A stretch of 64,000 nucleotides of DNA from contig OX424559.1 in NCBI GenBank assembly GCA_949152475.1, positions 19,933,809 to 19,997,808 of the forward strand. Direction: 5' to 3'. Within the stretch, counting starts at the first letter, position 1. Every line of letters begins with the position of its first letter. The notes beneath the pieces were generated by a model. That model did no database searches. It saw nothing but the letters and a program-made list of their open reading frames with translations, and was not told the origin of the DNA. Source of the stretch: Terebella lapidaria. Its lineage: Eukaryota > Annelida > Polychaeta > Terebellida > Terebellidae. Both the position numbers and the translations under genes were made by a program. This document shows positions 24,701 to 35,102 of this stretch, piece by piece.

Positions 24701-25793
24701 TGTAAAACATTGTCCGGTAACCTTTCTTAGCCCTTGGGCTAATTTTTCCCTTCATAATTGGAGCTGTCAGGACTGTACTCATAAAATGCTTGAAAATAGA
24801 GCTTAGAAATTAGCACTTTAAAATAGGAAGTCATATATGGCGACTTGTGTGGTGACCTTGAATTTGACCTTGGATTACCTTGAAAGGTCAAAACAGCCAT
24901 TTTGGGGTAAAAAAAATGCTCAAATTTGCACCTGGTCTGTATTTTCTCAAAAAGTGTCTGATCAGTTTTGAGATTTCTGTTTAAAAAGATTCCTCTTATA
25001 TACCTCTGTGACGTGTATAATTTGAAACGCCGAGCTGCGTGTGGCAGCCATTTTGAATTTTGGACGAGTCGGCAAAAAAAATTACTATCCATTTTGGGCC
25101 ATTTCTAGGCAAAAAAATTGTTTCACCATTTGAAAAAAGTTTTGGACTTGGAAAATTTTCGCCACTTTTTACCTTCATAATGGGAGCTGTTAGGACTCTA
25201 CGTAAAACACTTGAAGATAGAGCTTAGAAATTGTCATTCTCAAATGGGAAGTCATATATGGTGATTTGTGTGGTGACCTTGAATTTGACCTTCAATGACC
25301 TTGAAATGTCAACTAGCGAATACCCGAGTATATATGCATATTATATGGTATTTGAAATGTTGTTGAAATTGTTTTGGTGTCCAAACAAGTTCATTGGAAA
25401 ATGTTTTGTTCGCTTTGATACTTTATACTTGGGTATTGGTTCCATGTTTATTCGCTAGAGTTTTACTGAACACAATAGAAATAGTTGAGGTCTGAAGCAT
25501 TCATTACTGACATTGATGAAAGGCTCAGGCTTGGCAGTAATGATACTCTGCCAGTATTACCATCATGGCCATACTTTTAGCGATAGGAATGGGCATCAGG
25601 AGAATACACCCACACGGTCGACAAGGTAAGCAGGGTCTAGACCGTCTAGTTGGGAAAAATGGCTGGTGTACCTGTTGATTCCCAACATATTTTGAAAAAG
25701 CAAAGATCATACATACTAGTCAATAAAATTATCGTCCCATGGCTGAGATGTCAGAGTGTGCAACAGTGTCATTCAAAATATGTTATGTTACAG

Positions 25794-25984
25794 TTCCATC
25801 GGATACACTGACTCCTGATGTGAGCGCTGCATCAACAGCCGTGGGAGAGGAGCTATACACCAGGAGAAGTGCTGGAAAGATTGGTCTGGCGGCTGGTGTT
25901 TGTCTGGGATTGATTGTGATTGCAGCTATTCTGGTCTTAGTACTGTATCTGAGAAGAAAGAGACAGGCAAAGCCGGGAAGTTCG
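25794..25984 (+). CDS. Gene 1, transmembrane exon
   Basis: It follows TATGTTACAG (phase 1) and ends TCG|GTATGT in phase 0. The encoded peptide has a Ser/Thr-rich stalk, then a hydrophobic helix (IGLAAGVCLGLIVIAAILVL) and a basic stop-transfer RRKRQ. The paralogous exon 59408-59595 keeps the stalk pattern, a helix of similar length and KRKRR. This gives a type I topology with the Schlafen part in the cytosol, assuming a signal peptide upstream. Confidence 0.8.
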
Positions 25985-26521
25985 GTATGTACAGAAATTC
26001 ATTGTCCACTTGGGTCCCACTTGGGTCCCATATTCTTGTACGCGCATAAATAGTGTTGCGATCATGACACTAATCAGTTCTGCCAGGAGTGACCAAACTG
26101 GCGGACTGTCGGACTGTCAAATCTTTTGCTGAAATAAGCTTATCATGCTTATTGAAGATAATGGCGTGTAATATTCCATAGATTTCAATTTTGTGATAAT
26201 GCACATACTTAATTGTACACTTTCTGCAAGACAACATACAGAACCTGCTGACATTCTAAGATTGAATGCGTGGCATATTATGTCAGTAACGTAAAAACAG
26301 TAAAATAATGAATATTTTTTCAGGAGATTTCTAGAGTGAATTTTCATAATAGCCTTTAAACAAATTTTGAAATGCTCGTTCAATTATACTTTTGAAAAAC
26401 ATTTTAACTAACATTCATTCAATATTTAATTATTGATTAAAGATATTGAATGGCGATTTTACTGAATGGGAGTGTTGTCGATCACCTGTCATAACCTATA
26501 TTTTTCTGGTATTTTGTCCAG

Positions 26522-29373
26522 CTTACTTTTTCGCTAGAAACCCTTGAAGTTGGGTTAAAAGACTACAGTGATCTGACCGATGTCACTGCAGCGGACCTCA
26601 ATAAATACGCAATCAAGGATAATCTTCCAGTGGCTGAGTACATGTTCGAGTTCAGCTATGGTGATATCACTTCCTCAGCCAGGACGAAGAACGAGTATGT
26701 GGCTTGTCTAACAGCTATGATGAACACAAGCGGTGGAATAATTGAAGTTACCAGTAACAGAGGCATTGATGTGAACTCTCTTAAATCTGTCACGTCACCA
26801 ACCATAACAAGACAGCAGCTAAAGGATAGCAGAGTCACTTTCATAGAGCCTGATCTTGCATATGTCATGGTCAATAAATCAAGATACCCAGTGACCTTTG
26901 ACTGTGCAACATTTACAACTCATCAGGGCAGAGTGGAACCTGTCAGAGACCATGAGACTGCTAAACAAATTGTATCTCTTCGAAGACATAATGTGTCTGG
27001 TAATAGCGCAGAGTCAGACATTAATGTTAGTTTTCATTTCGGTATCACAGATAGAACTCAGTTCACTTGTGATGACTCTAAACCACAACATTTTCTTGCC
27101 TTGATGATAGCACTTGCTAACACACCTAGGGGTGGATACATAACATTAACGGGAAAAGTGGGAAATATACCAAACCTGGATCGTGTCATCAATCATGTTA
27201 AGGACACTATAAAGTTGGGTTGTGGTGACGTCTCTTCAAACAAACTGATCTGGGGTCCAAACAGAGGCCTTCCAAAATACAACAAACACTGGACTGTACT
27301 GAAAAATCCAGATGAATCTTCTGCTGGAAAGACAGGGGATCCCTCTTGGTTGATAAGAGTGGAGGAATGTCCAGGTGGGGCCTTTTTGAGGTGTCCTGCT
27401 TGTTTCGTCGTTGGTGATGATGGAGACATTCACACACTTGATTTTGAGGCTTGGAAAAGTATGTTGACGGAATCTGCTGCTGAAGAAGCCATCCTGTCCA
27501 AAATTGGAGATGAACTGGCAGAAGACGAGCCAGACTGTGCCATTCATGTACCTGAACACTTGTCTCCTATGACAGAAGAGATTGAAGATTCTTTTGGTGT
27601 TTTGGCATCAGACCATGGTGCGCAACAGACCTACTCTTGGTCGTACTCTGATGTGTGGAAGAGGGAGATGTATACACAAAGAAAACAATATCCTGCCAAT
27701 TGGAAGGCAGACATTGATTTCAAAATGTTCCAACTGAGCAACCCGAAGACATGCACTCCGAGAAAAGAAGTCATCTATGACATAGTCAAGAGAAGAAGTC
27801 CTGACTTGGCGGAAATCTTCTGTGAGATTTTCCAGAAATTAGATTATGCCTGGGTGATTGCGTTCTCCAGTATAACAAAGGCTTTCAAACATGGGAGTAA
27901 GATTAGAGTTCCAAACACCTTAGTGATGGATCTGCTGATGGCATCTGAAAAGGAAGGTTTACAGCTGTGTTCTGTGTACACTCATAGCTTAGATGCCAAG
28001 TGCAAGCAGTATAGTCTGAAGGCCGCTATCCTCTTGAAGAAATATGCAACCAGGCAATTGTTCATGGTAGAGAAGACCCGACATAAGGTGAAGAAGCAGA
28101 TACATGTCAAAGTTGTTGCGATATCTGACATGGGTTTTTCAGAACTGGAAGACCCAAACCTATCGTATCGTCTACAGGAGTACTTCACATGGCGTGCTGG
28201 GAAGGACACGAGCATCAATCAAACCTTAGCACAGCTGTTCTCAACTGGAGACACCTATGTGAAGAACTCACTTTTCGGCGACTTGATGCTGCACAGGTTG
28301 ACAGAAGGGCAAGAACAAGTTCTGCTCGAGCTAAGTCGTGTGCCTCACGTTTTCGTTCAAGGCCCACCTGGAACTGGCAAGACTTGGATCGCTCGGAACT
28401 TCTGTGCAGCAATGTCTCAGAAGTCAGACAAAAAAAGTGTTGTCTATGTCTGTTCATCACAAGCTGCCTGTGAGCGAATGCGATCTGAAGATACTTGTGA
28501 AATCCACTGGGCTAAAGACTTCAAGACACTTACACTTCTAGCAGATAAGTCCAAGGCTTGGGAGTGTGTTGTACTGGATGATGCTCACACAATCTCAAAC
28601 TATTCACTCTCTCAGTGGGGGGATTTCTTGAAGAGGATCAACACGAAGCAACTGGTCATATTCTTCGACAACGTCCTGGAGCATGCTAAGAGTTCCACAA
28701 ACGTCCTCACTGCATTCGTTGACTACTGTGCGAACAGTCGTTTCACATTCAAGATCATAAACATGGAAGAGTCTCACCGGACCTGCGGGAAAGTAGCTTC
28801 TTTCCTGAAGCATATCTGGAATGACCAGAGGCACGCTAGCTTGCTGCAGGAAGAAGATAGTTGGATGAGAATCGATGGTGATGATGTGTTTTTGCACATC
28901 CTTCCTACGACATTCGAAAGATGTAGAAGTAATGCAATCGAGCTGGCAAACTATGTTGTTGACTTGGCAGACAGGATCATTGTGGAAAGTCAGTCACTTG
29001 ATGGTCCCTACATACACGGCCCTGAAGATGTTGCCATAGTTATTGACACAACTAAAATTGGTGAATTATTCGGCTCGAATGATGTTCAGCGATTGATTGA
29101 TGAATTTGAGAGCAAACATCCCGAGTACAGGGTGCAGAAGGCTGATATTTCGCCAGTGCAGGGAATAATTGTAGACACTCTGAAGAATTTCACTGGACTG
29201 GAGACCAAAGTTCTCATCTATGTCATCCACCATGGCATGAGTCACGATACACTGGACTATCTGTCAGACAAGCGGCATCTGACCCATGTGGTATCTAGAG
29301 CCCTCTGTCGTGTGGATTTCGTCTACCAGGGACCATATGGCCGTGAAGCTGTAGAAAAGCTTGGATTTAGCAG
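26522..29373 (+). CDS. Gene 1, Schlafen-like exon (core plus SF1 helicase-like module)
   Basis: The exon starts after TTTTGTCCAG in phase 0, exactly compatible with the transmembrane exon. It opens with a juxtamembrane segment containing DYSDLTDV, then EYMFEFSYGD. Counting from the internal Met at 26630, residues 24-40 (ACLTAMMNTSGGIIEV) and about 155-175 (ALANTPRGGYITL) resemble the two lobes of the Schlafen/AlbA core. Walker A GPPGTGKT is at about residue 578, Walker B-like CVVLDDAH at about 646, a DTLKNFTGLETKVLIYV segment like motif V at about 845, and HVVSRA like motif VI at about 886. Schlafens of the long class join these same parts. The frame also stays open to a stop at 29431, but CAG|GTATGA at 29373 is a strong donor in phase 2 that fits the next exon. 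The paralogue is broken in this region. Confidence 0.8.
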
Positions 29374-29431
29374 GTATGAAGTCAAGTCCGTATTCAAGCC
29401 AAAAGAATGTTCACATGAATTACTTGTGTAA
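29374..29431 (+). CDS. Alternative C-terminus of gene 1 by intron retention
   Basis: If the donor at 29373/29374 is not used, the Schlafen frame continues for 18 codons (ending CSHELLV) to a TAA at 29429-29431. An AATAAA at 29637-29642 could end such a short transcript. This would give a protein without the tyrosine-motif tail. Whether this form is made cannot be decided from sequence alone. Confidence 0.4.
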
Positions 29432-29491
29432 ATGTGAATAGCAATGAGTATACAAGAAAATGACCAAGCATATATTTATGTCCACACTTTG

Positions 29492-29563
29492 ACCTCTATA
29501 ATAAACACTTCGGGTAATCTTACTTGGCCAAGTAAGATTACCCAAAGTGTTTATTATAGAGGT
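29492..29563. repeat. 72-bp near-perfect palindrome
   Basis: Two 36-base arms, from ACCTCTATAATAAACACTT to TTACTTGG and its reverse complement, meet with no spacer and differ at one position. It lies in the last-but-one intron of gene 1 (or in the 3' UTR of the short form). Sequence just after it (GAGGTAAGTGTGTAATAAATA and beyond) resembles the inverted-repeat element at 63872-63932, suggesting a fold-back MITE fragment. Confidence 0.9.
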
Positions 29564-29636
29564 AAGTGTGTAATAAATACTGGTTTTAATAACTTAAAAC
29601 TTCCTATTTCTTTTAACATGTACATGCACCTCACCA

Positions 29637-29642
29637 AATAAA
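29637..29642 (+). promoter_or_regulatory. Possible polyadenylation signal AATAAA
   Basis: AATAAA sits 206 bases after the read-through stop of the Schlafen exon and just before the acceptor of the tail exon. It could serve a short isoform. I see no clear AATAAA within 500 bases after the full-length stop at 30059. Confidence 0.35.
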
Positions 29643-29665
29643 ATATGTTCTTATTTTGACAACAG

Positions 29666-29782
29666 ATCACCCCCTGTTTCAACTGAAGACAACCCAGATG
29701 GATACCGTGAGGATAATGTCCCATCTTCTGCTCTTGAGGTGCACCAGGAGGACTCTGCTGTGACGTCACCCTTACTGGCCAC
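29666..29782 (+). CDS. Gene 1, cytoplasmic tail exon A
   Basis: Acceptor TTTTGACAACAG and donor AC|GTGAGT, phase 2 at both ends. Only one of three frames is open. It encodes SPPVSTEDNPDGYREDN followed by PSSALEVHQEDSAVTSP, an acidic, Ser/Pro-rich and probably disordered segment with one tyrosine. The entry phase matches the donor at 29373 only, which supports joining to the Schlafen exon. Confidence 0.6.
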
Positions 29783-29923
29783 GTGAGTTTGTTTATGCTG
29801 TTATTGACGATAGTTTATTTCAAGTGAGCATTGTTGCTGTGTATAAGTAGTCCATATCTGTGGGCAAAATTCAAACTCAGAAACATCATATTAGATACAT
29901 ATATATATATCTTCATTTTACAG

Positions 29924-30059
29924 ACCTGACGTCGATGGATCGTCCCCTGCCTACATAAAGTTAGACACGCTTCCCCGCCCGGAGGTGTACCCGTCAGGAC
30001 GTCCTCGTACAACAAACTATGACAACGTGGTCGCCAAGCGCAAAACCTCATACCTTTGA
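29924..30059 (+). CDS. Gene 1, terminal exon with tyrosine motifs (ITSM-like)
   Basis: It follows TTCATTTTACAG and stays open in phase 2 to TGA at 30057-30059. The peptide contains SPAYIKLDTLPRPEVYPSG and TTNYDNVVAKRKTSYL. TNYDNV fits the ITSM pattern (T-x-Y-x-x-V/I) that binds SH2 adaptors in SLAM-family receptors, and YIKL is a Y-x-x-L motif. I infer phosphotyrosine signalling or docking. Such short motifs can arise by chance, so this needs support from the paralogue or other species. 30060-30629 has no gene. Confidence 0.6.
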
Positions 30060-30629
30060 CGCGTATCACACTCCATGCGTGCGGGCATGTGGATCAGCCC
30101 AGTGTCTTGAGTGATTCATCTTGATTTCTTGAATGACTCCCAAGTATTGAGTGATTGTTTACTTGTCACCTGTGATGAGGATAGATAGCAATCCTACTCG
30201 CTTGTCATCATTTCCTTGTTTGTCCAGGCAGCATGTCTGTATATCTTTATCACATAGTCCGCGTTCGTGTATCTATAGTTTACGGATGTGGATTAGTGTA
30301 TCAGTCTCCTCACTTTCACTCAAGCAATCTCCATGGTAGTCCTACCCAACGTGTTCGTACATGTACGCAGAAATTCAGTATATGGTATGGTCTTGTGATT
30401 TGGTATGAAAGAAATCCTGGTGAAATCAATCCTGTACAGAAGCTATATGTCCTAGTCCTACTGTTCCATACCTCACCTGTATGATACCCTACAAGCATGT
30501 GTTCGTATATAGTCTGTTCATTTGAATAATCTGGTAATGAGCACGTTATACTGATCATTTATTTGTGGACAACATTTGAAATATCAATCTACTTGCCATG
30601 TTTAAGTTTGCTGTGGACCAGTTATTGTT

Positions 30630-32088
30630 AGGTTACCGGACCTTTGGTCCGATAACCTATTGGCATGGCGTTGCGTCCGTCGTCCGTCCGTCCGTCCGTC
30701 CGTCCGTCCGTCCGTCCGTCCGGCGTTAACATTTTTATCTTTAAAGTTAGCGATCGAATCTTTCTGAAATTTTGCACAAAAATGCCTAAAAATATTTTGA
30801 GAAGGAGGTATTTTTTTGTTTTTTGATTTTCAAATTTTTTTCAAAATGGCGGCCGTTTTTGTCGAAAAACGCTCAATTTTGGACTTGGACGGCCATTTTC
30901 TCAAAAACTGTCTGATCAGTTTTGAGTTTTTGGTTTCAAAAGATTCCCCTCATATACCTCTGTGATATGTATAAGTTTGGTTGCCCTAAATTCGCCGGTT
31001 TCCGTGTGGCGGCCATTTTGAATTTTTGTCGGGTCGGCGAAAAAATTTTTTTTCGCCCCAAATCGCATTACTATCCATTTTGGGCCATTTCTAGGGCAAA
31101 AAATTTTTTTCACCCTTTGAAAAAAAATTTGGACTTAGAAAATTTTCGGCACTTTTTTCCTTCATGGAAAGTCATATATGGCGACTTGTGTGGTGACCTT
31201 GAATTTGACCTTGGATGACCTTGAAAGGTCAAAACAGCCATTTTTGGGTCGAAAAATGCTCAAATTTGCACCTGGTCTGTATTTTCTCAAAAACTGTCTT
31301 ATCAGTCTTGAGATTTTTGCTTAAAAAGATTCCTCTTATATACCTCTGTGACACGTATAAGTTTTGTTGCCCTTGAAACGCCGATCTTCGTGTGGCGGCC
31401 ATTTTGAATTTTTGACGAGTCGACGAAAACAAATTTTTTCGCCCCAAATCGCATTACTATCCATTTTGGGCCATTTCTAGGCCAAAAAAATTTTTCACCC
31501 TTTGAAAAAAATTTTGGACTTAGAACATTTTCGGCACTTTTTTCCTTCATAATGGGAGCTGTCAGGACTGTACTCATAGAACGCTTGAAGATAGAGCTCA
31601 GAAATTGGCATTTTCAAATGGGAAGTCATATATGGCGACTTGTGTGGTGACCTTGAATTTGACCTTCGATGACCTTGAAAGGTCAAAACAGCCATTTTGA
31701 GGTCAAAAAAATGCCCAGATTGGCCTCTATAGATGAAATGCTTGCAGATAGAGCTCATGTTTGCATTATGAACATATAGGAAGACATATATGGCACAACT
31801 AATGATGACCTTGAACTTGACGTCAGATGACCTTGAGTGCCAAATGTCTGACTTGAAATGTGTAAATTGACCTGAGCGGCCTAAACGATTCCACCCAACA
31901 TATAGAATATCAAATCCCGCACACATACATGTTATGGTAACATCGAAGTTCATACGGATGACCTTGATTGGTAAATCCCAAGGTCATGTTTACACTGCGA
32001 ACCTTGATCTGTAAAAGCTATGTTACCTGCCAATGTTGCCATGGCCAAACCAAAATTGTCCGGTAACCTATCTTAGCCTTTGGGCTAA
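30630..32088 (+). mobile_element. Helentron-like family 1 element, clean single copy
   Basis: Starts AGGTTACCGGACCTTTGGTC with its hairpin partner and ends GTCCGGTAACC ... TTAGCCTTTGGGCTAA, flanked by TTATTGTT on the left and TTTTTCATG on the right. At about 1.46 kb it lacks the 134-bp satellite array. Instead it contains two copies of a block of roughly 500 bp with GGTGACCTTGAATTTGACC and GCGGCCATTTTGAATTTT. It is a good reference copy for the family. Confidence 0.7.
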
Positions 32089-32449
32089 TTTTTCATGTGG
32101 GACTAAAACTTTAGTTTTGTAGAAAACGTGTCAACTTGGCTATTTATGATACTTTATGTAATATCCATGTTTATGTAATAAATCAGCTATACTATATACA
32201 TTCTGATCTGTTCTGAACTTACAAGCTTGAATCATAATTGTGTCTCCGGATGACAAGTCGGAGATACTATGGTTTTGGTCATATTACGCAATGTCTGCGT
32301 CATCGTCCACATCTATGTCATCATTGTTATGTACACATATGTGACGTTTGGTAGGTAATGGTTTGTTTTGTTTTTGGTGTGCCCAAAAACCCGGTTTCTT
32401 GATCGTATAGACTTTTGGTAACTCCCGCTCGTTGTGATTCGAGAGCCGT

Positions 32450-33190
32450 CACTAAATTGGTGTTCCCCAACGCTGGTGTATCATCACTCAGTAGCTCACC
32501 GGCTTCACTTAGGCAAGAAGCAACTCAGATGTAAATAAAATGAAGATTTATCGACATCAAATAAACTTACAATTGTATGGCTGGTCACCCAAGTGACGTA
32601 CAAATATGAAGTCCAGACATGGAACACTGTATGATCACATTTCAAAAATAAATAGTGCACGAGGGCACAACTAAAAAGAGTTCTCAGCCGGCGGCGTCTC
32701 TCTGTCCCTTCCCGTTGAAGTTTCCCGTCCCGTTTAGTCGAATGGTTTCTCGAGGTAGTCGGTCTAAATCCCGGTTGACTCTAAGGCCCTGAAGAAGGAG
32801 TCGTCCGCACGGAGTTCGTCGGGTCCTTTGGCTGTGGCGGTGACGATCTCCCCACGGTCGATGTCGCTGTTGCAGTGCTCTCAGAGCGGCCGTCCGCTCT
32901 CCCTTATATAGCCAGGGTGGCTGCGCGCATCTCCGTCCGCGAACGTCTCTTCCCTACTCTTCTCCACGTGGTGAAGACTGCGTCCGCGAACGGTTCTTCC
33001 GCGAAGGCTCCTCTTCCGCGAACGGTTCTTCCGCGAACGATGCTTCCGCTGATGATGCTTCCGCAATTGTGCTTCCGCGAACGGTTCTTCTGCGAACGGT
33101 GTCTCCGCCAGTGAACTTTGAAGGTCACGTGACCGTTCCTAACGAACGTTTTTAGCGCGGCATTTGCATGTATTTTGTTACACATATATG
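32450..33190 (-). repeat. Possible solo LTR or promoter-bearing repeat
   Basis: A GC-rich island in AT-rich surroundings. On the minus strand it has a TATA-like CTATATAAGG (about 32905-32914) and further downstream AATAAA-like sequence near 32540-32560. Plus-strand 32970-33110 has repeated TTCCGCGAACGG and variants. TG and CA ends can be proposed (minus-strand start TGTAACAAAATAC at about 33182) but no partner LTR is present, so this is tentative. The rest of 32089-34680 shows no gene. A small hairpin TCTCCGGATGACAAGTCGGA lies near 32245. Confidence 0.3.
32960..33110 (+). repeat. TTCCGCGAACGG short tandem-like repeats
   Basis: About eight imperfect 12-21 base units built on CTTCCGCGAACGGT or CTTCCGCTGATGATG. 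Open frames crossing it on both strands (such as 32875-33114) are due to this periodicity rather than a gene. Confidence 0.7.
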
Positions 33191-34729
33191 ATATCTGCAC
33201 ACGTTAAATAAAGTAAAAAATACTTACTTTAGCGGATGATGCATTTGGCGGTAGGGAACGAACTGCTAATTTAAAATTTGCGCCAAATTAAATACTAAGA
33301 AAATATGTGAAGAAATAAATGTTGTTCTGAATCCCCCAGATCGAAACTACACCAAATAATGTGGGAATAGCAATTGCCAAATTAATTAGCTGCGATATTA
33401 TAATGGCTCGATAAAGCTGCTATCCTCTAAAGAGTGCCTCCGTTGAATAAGCGCCTCTCCAAAGAGCGCCTGTATTGCACAAAAGAAATATTGTTTATGT
33501 CACGACGGCATGCATCAAATGCACTTTGCTTAGCTTTAATTCATTATGGTAATTTACTTGGAAACAGTACAATGAATACTGGTAACAATTTACAGTAGTA
33601 CTAACTGTCAAGTGCAAGTGAAATTTCAAATTTACAGTCGGTAACGCATAGGCCTTCCCTATTGGACATATTCAATTTCTGTGCAATAAAAACTTTATGT
33701 AACATGAATAACATGCATTGCGGCTAGGCCTACTGGCTATCAGTGTGAGTTATACCGGGGCAGTAAATATGAGATATGATTCGATTATGCCAAATTTTGG
33801 TGACATTTTTTTCCCAAGTATCATATTCTGCACCTTAAAGTGATATTGGCAGAGAGTTACGGATTTGGTCATACCTTTATGATCGAACGAAGAAAGCATA
33901 ACATACATCTGCACGTGTAAGCCCAAACAGACGCCCCTTTCTAATTGATTTCACGGCTAGTTTCTGATGGAGATAGTTTGAGTGTGTTTACATTACCCCC
34001 ACTCTCGGTGCTTTGTATCCCTTGATGCAATGCGATTCCAGCTTACTCGTATATGTCTGAGCCAATCGAGCGTGAACTAGGTTAAGTCATAGGTAACTCT
34101 GAGTGGCGCACAAAACAAAAGAAAAGCTGCTGCTAGTACTGTCATATGCTTGATTTATCGATCTGATCAAGTATAGTTTGTTTTGTGACCCATATTTCTG
34201 AGACCATAGGCATAGTAATTGATTTGGGAAAAATAGTTTTTCTGCCAATATCACTTAAATACTACTCCCCCACTTAATGAGTGCCATTTAATTCATCTTT
34301 CACCTTTTTAATCCTTATTGAATATAGAAGAAAGCGCAGGATATGATACTTGGGCCACATTTTTCTGGCACTCGAGAGCACAGTTTCGTATTTATCACTT
34401 GAAAATATCTTACCGGACCAAGCTTCATTCGGCCGAAGGTCGTGCGTTGCAATAAATTCTCTTAATTGGCTATCTACTGATTAGCTTGAAATTGAATGTG
34501 GTATGCTAATTGCTTTTAATACCGATTAAAGGCCTGGATATTTGCGTTTACCGGCAACATATGATCGTAGTTTCAACCTTGGAAAGTATGTTGTCAAGTA
34601 AGCGACTCTCTTGAATATGCACCTGTCTTGAAAGAGCACCAGGGGAAAAAAAGTTATTGACAAATAAGTGCCCCGGTGCTTAATTGAACCGATACCCTAT
34701 TAGTATCTTACAGTATTTCACTTTGTTTA

Positions 34730-35083
34730 TGTAGTAATTTTAGCGACTGTAACTCCCGTGCACCTAACCTTCGGCCCCGCGCATTCGAGTGAAGTGAATG
34801 GTCGCACTAGAAGGTTATCGGCCATAATCGTATAAGTTTGGATATATATTCAATAAGAACTGTGATATAAGGATATTATTATACACGAAGGACTATAAGC
34901 TGTGATTATATACTGACTGGGAATATCACCGACGTAGGTGTGAGCGGCCCTGATTGTGAGTGATTGTCGACATCGGACGTTCATCATCACAATAAACAGT
35001 TGAATTAAACTGCCAGCTTGTTGTATTGCACAACGTAATAGACAATTGGCCTGATACGGGCCAGAAGAACCGTATTCATCACA
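34730..35083 (+). repeat. 5' LTR, copy 1 (354 bp)
   Basis: Begins TGTAGTAATTTTAGCGACTG and ends CGTATTCATCACA. Its last 280 bases match the 3' LTR at 50693-50973 with about 3% differences by eye. It contains GGATATATATTC, a TATA-like run. Confidence 0.85.
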
Positions 35084-35084
35084 T

Positions 35085-35102
35085 TGGCGCCGTAGCCCAG
35101 GG
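35085..35102 (+). other. Primer-binding site, copy 1
   Basis: TGGCGCCGTAGCCCAGGG follows the LTR end after one base. It begins TGG as expected for pairing with a tRNA 3' CCA. The tRNA species is not identified. Confidence 0.6.

Larger units (their letters stand above)
8022..25312 (+). mobile_element. Nested mosaic of Helentron-like family 1 elements
   Basis: Left ends beginning AGGTTACCGGACC with an adjoining inverted copy (GGTCCGATAACC, forming a hairpin) occur at about 8022 (decayed), 8149, 8274, 9559, 9859, 14028 and 18532. Right ends carrying GTCCGGTAACC followed by a TTAGCCC-TTGGGCTAA hairpin occur at about 11691, 13662, 16521, 18524, 21110 and 24742. Most left ends are preceded by, and right ends followed by, a T run. 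Sequence after several right ends resumes element sequence interrupted at a T run, so copies are inserted into copies. After each left end comes a variable CGT/CCGT microsatellite and A/T-rich conserved blocks, then 134-bp satellite units. No transposase or Rep/helicase is encoded, so they are non-autonomous. Assignment to Helentron/DINE-1-like elements rests on this architecture. Confidence 0.65.
7584..25793 (+). other. Intron of gene 1 (18.2 kb) filled with nested repeats
   Basis: Between the phase-1 donor after 7583 and the phase-1 acceptor before 25794 there is no credible coding exon. 7584-8021 and 25313-25793 look like ordinary intron. 8022-25312 is a mosaic of Helentron-like family 1 copies and 134-bp satellite arrays, with a family 2 block at 21115-23449. 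Open frames here (for example 8184-8600, 9068-9355, 14113-14430) recur in every element copy and are repeat-borne. Confidence 0.7.
6708..30059 (+). other. Gene 1: membrane-anchored Schlafen-like receptor (multi-exon)
   Basis: Seven exons with matching splice phases can be joined: 6708-6794, 7036-7183, 7447-7583, 25794-25984, 26522-29373, 29666-29782, 29924-30059 (about 1,220 codons). The order is ectodomain, transmembrane helix, Schlafen core and helicase-like module, tyrosine-motif tail. Intron phases (1,1,2,1,0,2,2) agree with the paralogue at 53575-60790 wherever both can be read, apart from the intron before gene 2's Schlafen exon, where that copy is damaged. The first exon with the signal peptide is not found. 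In the paralogue it lies 4.4 kb upstream of exon 2, and here that space is occupied by a Gypsy remnant, so it may be outside the window. Schlafens are known as nucleic-acid-binding restriction and immune factors. A membrane-linked version is my inference from exon joining. Confidence 0.75.

Noticed and set aside
28189-28541. Overlapping frames in other registers within the Schlafen exon
   Set aside because: They are shadows of the main 933-codon frame, which carries the Walker motifs.
29951-30035. A full ITAM in the gene 1 tail
   Set aside because: The two tyrosine motifs (YIKL and YDNV) are about 21 residues apart, too far for the usual ITAM spacing; only the ITSM-like motif was kept.
32243-32270. 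Left end of a third Helentron-like family (TCTCCGGATGACAAGTCGGA hairpin)
   Set aside because: Similar hairpin style, but no matching right end or second copy was found in the window.
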